A stretch of 64,000 nucleotides of DNA from Octadecabacter arcticus 238. Its GTDB lineage: Bacteria; Pseudomonadota; Alphaproteobacteria; Rhodobacterales; Rhodobacteraceae. The DNA lies in the NCBI RefSeq assembly GCF_000155735.2, contig NC_020910.1:95684-159683 (forward strand). The letters run 5' to 3'. The first letter of the stretch is position 1; every line of letters begins with the position of its first letter. The notes under the pieces were generated by a model. That model made no database searches, was not told the DNA's origin, and saw nothing but the letters and a program-made list of their open reading frames with translations. Below, one piece after another: positions 59,352 to 64,000 of the stretch. Both the position numbers and the translations under genes were made by a program.

Positions 59352-59638
59352 CACTCCCCTCCCCCGTCTGCGCAGTCTGGAAGTCGGCCGAGTTGCTGAT
59401 TGCGTTCCACAAGAACAAGAAACGCGAAAAACGGGCCGAGCCGTTTCTGTGGCGACCCAAGGAGGCGTTCGCACGGCTTTTAGCAGAGCCAGAAGATCAA
59501 GAGGCGTTCGTTGTGTTGAAGGGCGCGGACGATGTTGAGGACGTTCAAATCAAATTGCACCCAGACAAAGTGGTGATCCGCCGCGACCAGCTTTGGGATG
59601 GTCAGGGATCATCATTGACGAACACACCGTCAGGGTGA
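59348..59638 (+). CDS. Hypothetical protein, unrecognised
   Basis: A 96-residue product starting at ATG 59348, overlapping the vapC stop. It is basic near the N-terminus (FHKNKKREKRAEPF) with an acidic middle (AEPEDQEAF, GADDVEDVQIKLHPDKVV). I do not recognise it. Its stop lies inside the next frame. It may be a gene of the conjugation region that follows. Confidence 0.5.
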   Translation: MTLPSPVCAVWKSAELLIAFHKNKKREKRAEPFLWRPKEAFARLLAEPEDQEAFVVLKGADDVEDVQIKLHPDKVVIRRDQLWDGQGSSLTNTPSG

Positions 59639-59853
59639 TGGTCGATAACGTCTGGGTCCGTATTGACCACAACGGCAGTGTCGTGGTCGAGCGGGACGCC
59701 GAGACAACATATCTTGAGGGCGATGGTTCTATCATCAAGATCAATCCCGAAGCTGAAATCATGGTTTCCAGTGACGGACGCCGCATGAGCCGTCGCACCG
59801 ACAGCCAAATCGACGCCTTTACGGAGGACGGTTTTGTGTCGCGGAAGAAGTAA
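59593..59853 (+). CDS. Hypothetical beta-rich protein, unrecognised
   Basis: The frame reads GWSGIIIDEHTVRVMVDNVW, then VRIDHNGSVVVERDAETTYL and GSIIKINPEAEIMVSSDGRR. Alternating strands with regularly spaced D/G turns suggest a beta-repeat or carbohydrate-like shell. It starts at TTG 59593, or at ATG 59638, which overlaps the preceding stop. No family was identified; it may belong to the type IVB module downstream. Confidence 0.5.
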   Translation: MGWSGIIIDEHTVRVMVDNVWVRIDHNGSVVVERDAETTYLEGDGSIIKINPEAEIMVSSDGRRMSRRTDSQIDAFTEDGFVSRKK

Positions 59854-59952
59854 CCGCGTGAGTGACCAATGCTTTGATTTATGATACCCATTCCCTCCAG
59901 TTGCGCCACCCGCTTTTGTGGGTGAAAGCGATGGACGCAAAGGTGGTTGATT

Positions 59953-60111
59953 ATGGGTTATTCACAAAACGAAGCCGCTTTTTACTATGCGAAACAGAAC
60001 CGCCGGAAAAAGGCTGACAATGCCCGTAAAGCAGCTGGCAAAGGCAGTGCCTTTGGCGATGGTGTCACCCTATTCGGGTCTATCCCAACAAAGGTACGTA
60101 ATGCGACATAG
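59953..60111 (+). CDS. Small hypothetical protein (52 aa)
   Basis: From ATG 59953 the frame gives MGYSQNEAAFYYAKQNRRKK then ADNARKAAGKGSAFGDGVTL to a TAG at 60109-60111. It is basic and looks coding, but I cannot assign it. The next 200 bases (60112-60312) show no gene and mark the break that removed the start of dotH. Confidence 0.45.
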   Translation: MGYSQNEAAFYYAKQNRRKKADNARKAAGKGSAFGDGVTLFGSIPTKVRNAT

Positions 60112-60312
60112 GACGTCTGGCCGTACATGACAGCCATCCTATGCTGTTGGAAAAGGGTGTCCGAGAGCAAAGTGGTGTCCAAAAGCCCGTTTTCCTAGTT
60201 TTTGGTGCATGTACTAGACCCTGTCCGCAATGGAACGTTAGCGGACAGCTATGAACGATGCCAAGTCTTCTGAGGGATGCAACTTCTGCTTCTTTCCCTA
60301 CCGAAATCATGA

Positions 60313-60885
60313 GCGTACAAAACCACCTTTGTTGCGACGAACCCTGCATGGCTCATCGCATCTTATGTGATCGGCAAGCCGAATAGCTTTCAGGTCTATG
60401 CAATGCAGGAACGCTCCAACCAATTGGCGGTCACGCCGCTGGTCCCGCACAGGTTTTCCAACATCGTGGTGTCCCTCGTGGGTGAGAGCCGGCCGCTGGT
60501 CTTTGAAGTGCGCACGAACTCACTCAACACACACTATTGCCGCGACTTCACGGTGCATGGGTTGGGGCCAAATGCGGTTTCAAAGCCTCTCCAGACCCAT
60601 CAGAGCGAACCGGTCGCGAGCGCCTCCGACGATGTGATGATGGCGTTTGCGACGGGCGCGGATATTCTGGGCAATGCCGTGCGCCTGTCTACTGACAATG
60701 TAGCCGTTAAGGCAAGGAGCTATGACGGCGCAATCTATCTGCAATCGGCAGATGCGATCATCTCCCCGCCTGCGTCCTGCATTTTGACTGGCCCCGGTCA
60801 AGTCAAAGCCTATCGGATCAGACCCACATCTGTGGCGCTGATTTCGTCGAATGGGCGCGTTTCGAAAGTGGGGATTTCCCAATGA
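60313..60885 (+). pseudogene. DotH/IcmK-like conjugation protein, N-terminus missing
   Basis: C-terminal part of an outer-membrane core protein of type IVB secretion/conjugation systems. The open frame begins after a TGA at 60310 with KTTFVATNPAWLIASYVIGK, then PNSFQVYAMQERSNQLAVTP and RPLVFEVRTNSLN, and ends GRVSKVGISQ. About 190 residues remain of a protein that usually has about 350. The signal peptide and N-terminal domain are absent. It overlaps the dotG start by 4 bases, the native operon arrangement. Confidence 0.65.
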
Positions 60886-62267
60886 CTGATTCAAAAAAGC
60901 TGAATGAAAACACAGATGAAGCAGAGGCTGACTCTGCTGTGAACCAAGCTGGAACCGCTGATCGAGCCGATGCAAGACGCGTCACGCGCAGACGCAAGAG
61001 TGGGCTTTCATCATTCAGAAACAGTGCCTTAGTCACCGTATTGGTTGTTGGAGGAGCTGTTGGCTTCGAGGATTGGAAGAACCCTGACCTCATTGGTCCG
61101 AGACGTGTCGCGGGCACACCGAACGTGGATGATACCCCAGCCGGAGATCAGCTGCGCACGTCAGAGCGCTATCAGGACAATCTGCGGCAACAAAACGAGG
61201 ACGGTGCGCAAACCGCGCAAGACACTGATACCTCATTTATTGCGACACCCGGTGAACCCCTGCGGCAGATTGATGAGAAACCACCTGCTATTACACCGAA
61301 CCCAAATCGTCCCCTGCCACTGGCAAACGCACCTGTTGAAACTCAGCAACCCAGGACCGTGGTCATTGACCGTCAGCAACCCGCGCGACAGCAAGCCCAG
61401 CCTTCGACAAACCAGCCTCCAGCACCTGACTACGCCCGTATCAACCAGCTCGCCCAATTGATGGCGTCGCAGCAGCAAGGACTGCTTGGCGCGTGGGCTG
61501 CCCAGCCTTCAGCCATGACCGTGGTAGTTGAAGAAGACCTCGTGCCCGAGGAAGACGTCGATGTGGCGGGTCAAGCGAGCGAGGGTACTATTCGACAATC
61601 CAGCACCCCTGCCCTCTCAGAACCTCTCATCCGTGCAGGCGATGTTGTTCTTGCCACGACCATCATCACTAATGACAGCGACACATCGGGACCGGTGGTC
61701 GCACAAATTCGGAAAGGTCCGCTGACAGGCGCGCGTTTGCTTGGTGGGTTTGCACCAAATCAGAACAACACCCATCTTATGGTCCAGTTTGACTCTGCGG
61801 TGCTTGAGGACGGAACCGAGATCCCGATAACTGCCTATGCGGTTGATGCCAGTCAGAAGTCACTCGCCGTGCGAACGCATCGGGACCGGCGTTTGTTCGC
61901 ACGCTACGCACCACGCGTCGCAGCGGCTCTTGTTTGTGGCGTAGGTGACGCCCTGTCGGACCTTGGGACGTCGCTCATCGATCTCAGCGGTGTCACAGGT
62001 GTCACACGCCCGGCAGCCACTATCGAACAGGGGCTGTATAAAGGATTGGCAGAAATTGGTAACGATCTGGCCGGAGAGTTTGTGCAGAGTGCGCCCAACG
62101 GTCCGCTGATCTCCCTAGGATCGCGTCAGATCATTGGCGCCTGTTCACCAGCAATGTTGTGTGGCCGGACCGATGAGGGCGATGGAACGAGGCTATGGCT
62201 GAAGAAAGATACAATTTCTATCGTTCGACGGTGCATTGACGCAATGCGATGGCGCGACCGCATTTGA
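60882..62267 (+). CDS. DotG/IcmE-like (VirB10-type) conjugation protein, frameshifted at the end
   Basis: Channel protein of the type IVB core complex. It has a charged N-terminus, a membrane helix at about 48-61 (NSALVTVLVVGGAVG), a long proline/glutamine-rich periplasmic linker and a C-terminal TrbI/VirB10 domain (LIRAGDVVLATTIITNDSDT, MVQFDSAVLEDGTEIPITAY, FARYAPRVAAALVCGVGDAL). Near 62137 one base seems lost: another frame continues LFTSNVVWPDR to a TGA at 62174, the expected DotG ending. The present frame instead ends with an unrelated tail at 62267. Confidence 0.75.
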   Translation: MTDSKKLNENTDEAEADSAVNQAGTADRADARRVTRRRKSGLSSFRNSALVTVLVVGGAVGFEDWKNPDLIGPRRVAGTPNVDDTPAGDQLRTSERYQDNLRQQNEDGAQTAQDTDTSFIATPGEPLRQIDEKPPAITPNPNRPLPLANAPVETQQPRTVVIDRQQPARQQAQPSTNQPPAPDYARINQLAQLMASQQQGLLGAWAAQPSAMTVVVEEDLVPEEDVDVAGQASEGTIRQSSTPALSEPLIRAGDVVLATTIITNDSDTSGPVVAQIRKGPLTGARLLGGFAPNQNNTHLMVQFDSAVLEDGTEIPITAYAVDASQKSLAVRTHRDRRLFARYAPRVAAALVCGVGDALSDLGTSLIDLSGVTGVTRPAATIEQGLYKGLAEIGNDLAGEFVQSAPNGPLISLGSRQIIGACSPAMLCGRTDEGDGTRLWLKKDTISIVRRCIDAMRWRDRI

Positions 62268-62518
62268 TGTTTTTCGATGCCCGATTCATCTTCTTCGTCG
62301 TACTGCTTGTCTTCCACATCCGTTGGTGGACGTTTGCGGTGATAGTGTTTGCCATCGCGGGGTTCACGAGTGCGATCTACTTCAACTACTCGCTTGAGAA
62401 CGTCTTGCGTTTGTTTAGATCGAAACTTGTAGGATCGTTCCGCCCAGCTGTGGCCTATACGCGGCTTCGGCCAATGGTCGATTATGGTTCTGATGCGCTT
62501 AGAGGACACGTGGGGTAG
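62195..62518 (+). pseudogene. IcmT-like small membrane protein with an in-frame stop
   Basis: From ATG 62195 the frame reads MAEERYNFYRSTVH, then TGA at 62237 where a tryptophan is expected (VHWRN), then RNAMARPHLMFFDARFIFFV and LLVFHIRWWTFAVIVF with VGSFRPAVAY. DAR, HI-WWTF and the two hydrophobic segments are typical of IcmT of type IVB systems. An internal ATG at 62249 could give an 89-residue shorter product. The normal DotG stop at 62176 would put this gene 18 bases downstream. Confidence 0.7.
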
Positions 62519-62565
62519 GTATGTGTCTTGAGCATTTCACCAATGGCGCTATTACGAATTCGTTT

Positions 62566-62704
62566 TTCTTGCACGTGTGCAAGAATATAATCGTCTCAAG
62601 ATGGAATGCCCCTGTTCTACTGCTTGCTCGGCCCCTTCAGTAAGTGCCATTGCCGACTGATCTGAAGGACGTGGGATAGTGCTTGATGTCATTCTTGAGA
62701 CGAT
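62566..62704. repeat. Palindrome and inverted repeat pair before ISAs1
   Basis: TTCTTGCAC-gt-GTGCAAGAA (62566-62585) is a perfect hairpin. ATCGTCTCAAGA (62590-62601) is repeated inverted at 62693-62704 (TCTTGAGACGAT). No gene lies between. The region may hold a terminator for the conjugation genes or the edges of a small unrecognised element. Confidence 0.5.
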
Positions 62705-62737
62705 ATCTTATCAGTTTCACCGTCCGTCTTGCACGCA

Positions 62738-63957
62738 CAGGGGAATCGCGTTTGGAACTGAGTGAGTAAAGGATTGCTCTTGCAGGTGATGGCGGGATGG
62801 ATTCTGGATGGGTGGTTGTTCTCATCGGGTGCTCATCGCCATGCATATTTTTCTATCCGCCTTCGACGAAGTTCCTGATCCGCGCGCCAGTAACGTGCGC
62901 CACGACCTTGGTGAACTGCTCGTTATCGCCTTCGTGTCGGTCTTATGTGGATCGACCTCCTGCGCCGAGATGGCCGCATTTGGCCGTGCAAAAGAGAGCC
63001 TTTTCAGGAACTTCCTGAAACTCAAGCATGCCATTCCATCGCATGATACCTTCTCGGAGGTCTTCCGGATCATCGACCCGAAGGCACTCGATGCGGCCTT
63101 CAGTAAGGTACTTGCCGATGTGACCAAGCTCCTCAAAGACGGTGATATCATCGCGATTGACGGCAAAGCGTTACGGGGTGCGCGCGACCCGGGCGAAAGC
63201 GCACGGACCCGCATGATGGTCTCAGCCTATGCCTCGCGGCTGCGCCTGACGTTGGCGACAGTACCTGCCGACCGAGGCACAGAACTCAGCGCGGCCATAG
63301 AGGCGCTTGGGTTGATCGATCTGCGGGGCAAGGTGGTCACCGGTGATGCATTACATTGCAACCGCCGCACGGTTGCCGCAATCAACGCAGGCGGCGGTGA
63401 TTGGTGCCTCGCCCTCAAGGGTAACCAGGAATCCCTGTTGTCTGACGCCCGTGGATGTTTCAGCAAGGGGCACAAAAGCGATCCAACAGCCGTTACGGAA
63501 AATACCGGCCATGGAAGAAAAGAAACCCGTAAGGCGGTTGTGGTATCGGCTAAGGCATTGGCAGAATACCACGAATTCCCTGGCCTCAAGGGGTTCGGTC
63601 GCATCGAGGCGACCAGAGAGACGGGCGGAAAGGTGACCTCAGAGACCCGCTACTTCGCGCTGTCTTGGGTTCCCACACCTGAGGTGCTGTTGGCCGCTGT
63701 CCGCGACCATTGGGCCATCGAAAATGCCCTTCATTGGCAGTTGGATGTGTCTTTCCGCGAGGACGCCGCACGCAATCGGAAAGACAACGGTCCCGGCAAC
63801 ATCGCCGTTCTACGTCGCCGCGCACTCGACGTCCTCCGGCGTGACACATCCAAGGGCTCTCTCTCCATAAAAATCAAACGTGCAGGCTGGGACACCACCT
63901 TCTTACGCAGCATTCTCAGTGACTTGGCAACAACATGAGCCAAACGCGATTGCCCTG
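62738..63957 (+). mobile_element. ISAs1-family insertion sequence, complete, with 10-bp target duplication
   Basis: End repeats caggggaatcgcgtttgg (62738-62755) and ccaaacgcgattgccctg (63940-63957) enclose an intact transposase gene; the length is 1220 bases. The target duplication CTTGCACGCA is present at 62728-62737 and 63958-63967. Direct repeats of about this length are usual for the family, and their perfect state indicates recent insertion. A relic of the same element lies at 157-267. Confidence 0.95.
62841..63938 (+). CDS. ISAs1-family transposase
   Basis: A 365-residue DDE transposase. The start MHIFLSAFDEVPDPRASNVR is typical; in-frame codons further upstream are possible. Motifs: FVSVLCGSTSCAEMAAFGRA, AIDGKALRGARDPGE with the first acid, VVTGDALHCNRRTVAAINAG, ALKGNQESLLSD and DHWAIENALHWQLDVSFRED with the glutamate. 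The last residues, IKRAGWDTTFLRSILSDLAT, match the relic at the start of the window. Complete and probably active. Confidence 0.95.
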   Translation: MHIFLSAFDEVPDPRASNVRHDLGELLVIAFVSVLCGSTSCAEMAAFGRAKESLFRNFLKLKHAIPSHDTFSEVFRIIDPKALDAAFSKVLADVTKLLKDGDIIAIDGKALRGARDPGESARTRMMVSAYASRLRLTLATVPADRGTELSAAIEALGLIDLRGKVVTGDALHCNRRTVAAINAGGGDWCLALKGNQESLLSDARGCFSKGHKSDPTAVTENTGHGRKETRKAVVVSAKALAEYHEFPGLKGFGRIEATRETGGKVTSETRYFALSWVPTPEVLLAAVRDHWAIENALHWQLDVSFREDAARNRKDNGPGNIAVLRRRALDVLRRDTSKGSLSIKIKRAGWDTTFLRSILSDLATT

Positions 63958-64000
63958 CTTGCACGCATGCAAGACGGACGGTGACGAAGTATATTGGCTC

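Larger units (their letters stand above)
62717..63984. repeat. Perfect hairpin split by ISAs1
   Basis: Left arm TCACCGTCCGTCTTGCA (62717-62733) and right arm TGCAAGACGGACGGTGA (63968-63984) are exact complements. Without the element and one target copy they form a 17-bp stem with a CGCA loop. The insertion point is in the loop and one side of the stem. The original structure may have been a terminator or a protein or transposon recognition site. Confidence 0.85.

Noticed and set aside
62637..62846. Minus-strand frame before ISAs1
   Set aside because: It spans the hairpin arm, the target duplication and the IS end, so it cannot be a native gene.

Overview
The protein set (pntA-pntB transhydrogenase, CUT1 ABC and TRAP carboxylate transporters, GMC, SDR and aldo-keto oxidoreductases, a Y-family polymerase) points to an alphaproteobacterium of the Rhodobacterales / Roseobacter group. 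Insertion-sequence density is extreme: I count members or remnants of IS5, IS6, IS21, IS30, IS4, ISNCY, ISAs1 and IS200/IS605. Such load recalls IS-rich roseobacters such as Octadecabacter, but the genus is a guess. No rRNA, tRNA, CRISPR array or phage module was seen.

Layout. 1-1340: nested IS fragments and an IS6 copy. 1567-1854: IHF-like protein. 2279-18128: catabolic region 1, with five minus-strand genes (sugar epimerase-like TIM barrel, DUF993, glycerate 2-kinase, SDR, Dabb) divergent from ten plus-strand genes (aldo-keto reductase, CoA-transferase, aldehyde dehydrogenase, MalK-type ATPase, MaoC hydratase, binding protein, two permeases, TetR, GMC oxidoreductase). Three copies of one 16-bp palindrome mark its promoters and suggest one TetR regulon. 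18358-21375: pntA-pntB. 21550-29970: IS elements and gene wreckage around a Y-family polymerase, including twin IS200 copy A and a miniature element with 26-bp inverted repeats.

29970-38544: catabolic region 2, an XRE-cupin regulator divergent from a tightly overlapped seven-gene operon (DauA-like D-amino-acid dehydrogenase, TRAP transporter, M81/MlrC-type metallopeptidase, D-aminoacylase-like amidohydrolase, CobW-type GTPase). I infer import and breakdown of N-acylated or peptide-bound D-amino acids. 38596-41798: IS5, IS21 and IS200 copy B. 41947-44313: AceE-like transketolase. 44359-47931: two IS6 elements flanking a hipBA toxin-antitoxin locus. 47936-56067: catabolic region 3, an IclR / SCP-x-type thiolase / acyl-CoA synthetase / PPC-domain operon divergent from a TRAP transporter and an SDR.

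56107-58838: stacked IS5 and ISAs1 elements. 58839-59351: a vapC-like toxin whose antitoxin has been beheaded by IS5. 59348-62518: small unknown ORFs and a decayed type IVB (Dot/Icm-like) conjugation module: dotH truncated, dotG frameshifted near its end, icmT with a stop codon. 62717-63984: an intact ISAs1 element inserted in the loop of a perfect 17-bp-stem hairpin, with a 10-bp target duplication.

The picture is three intact, tightly packed catabolic operons, each with its own transporter and regulator, separated by IS graveyards in which plasmid-type functions (conjugation, restriction, toxin-antitoxin) decay. Regions 2 and 3 look clearly richer in G+C than region 1 and the IS-rich joints, consistent with separate origins (judged by eye, not computed).
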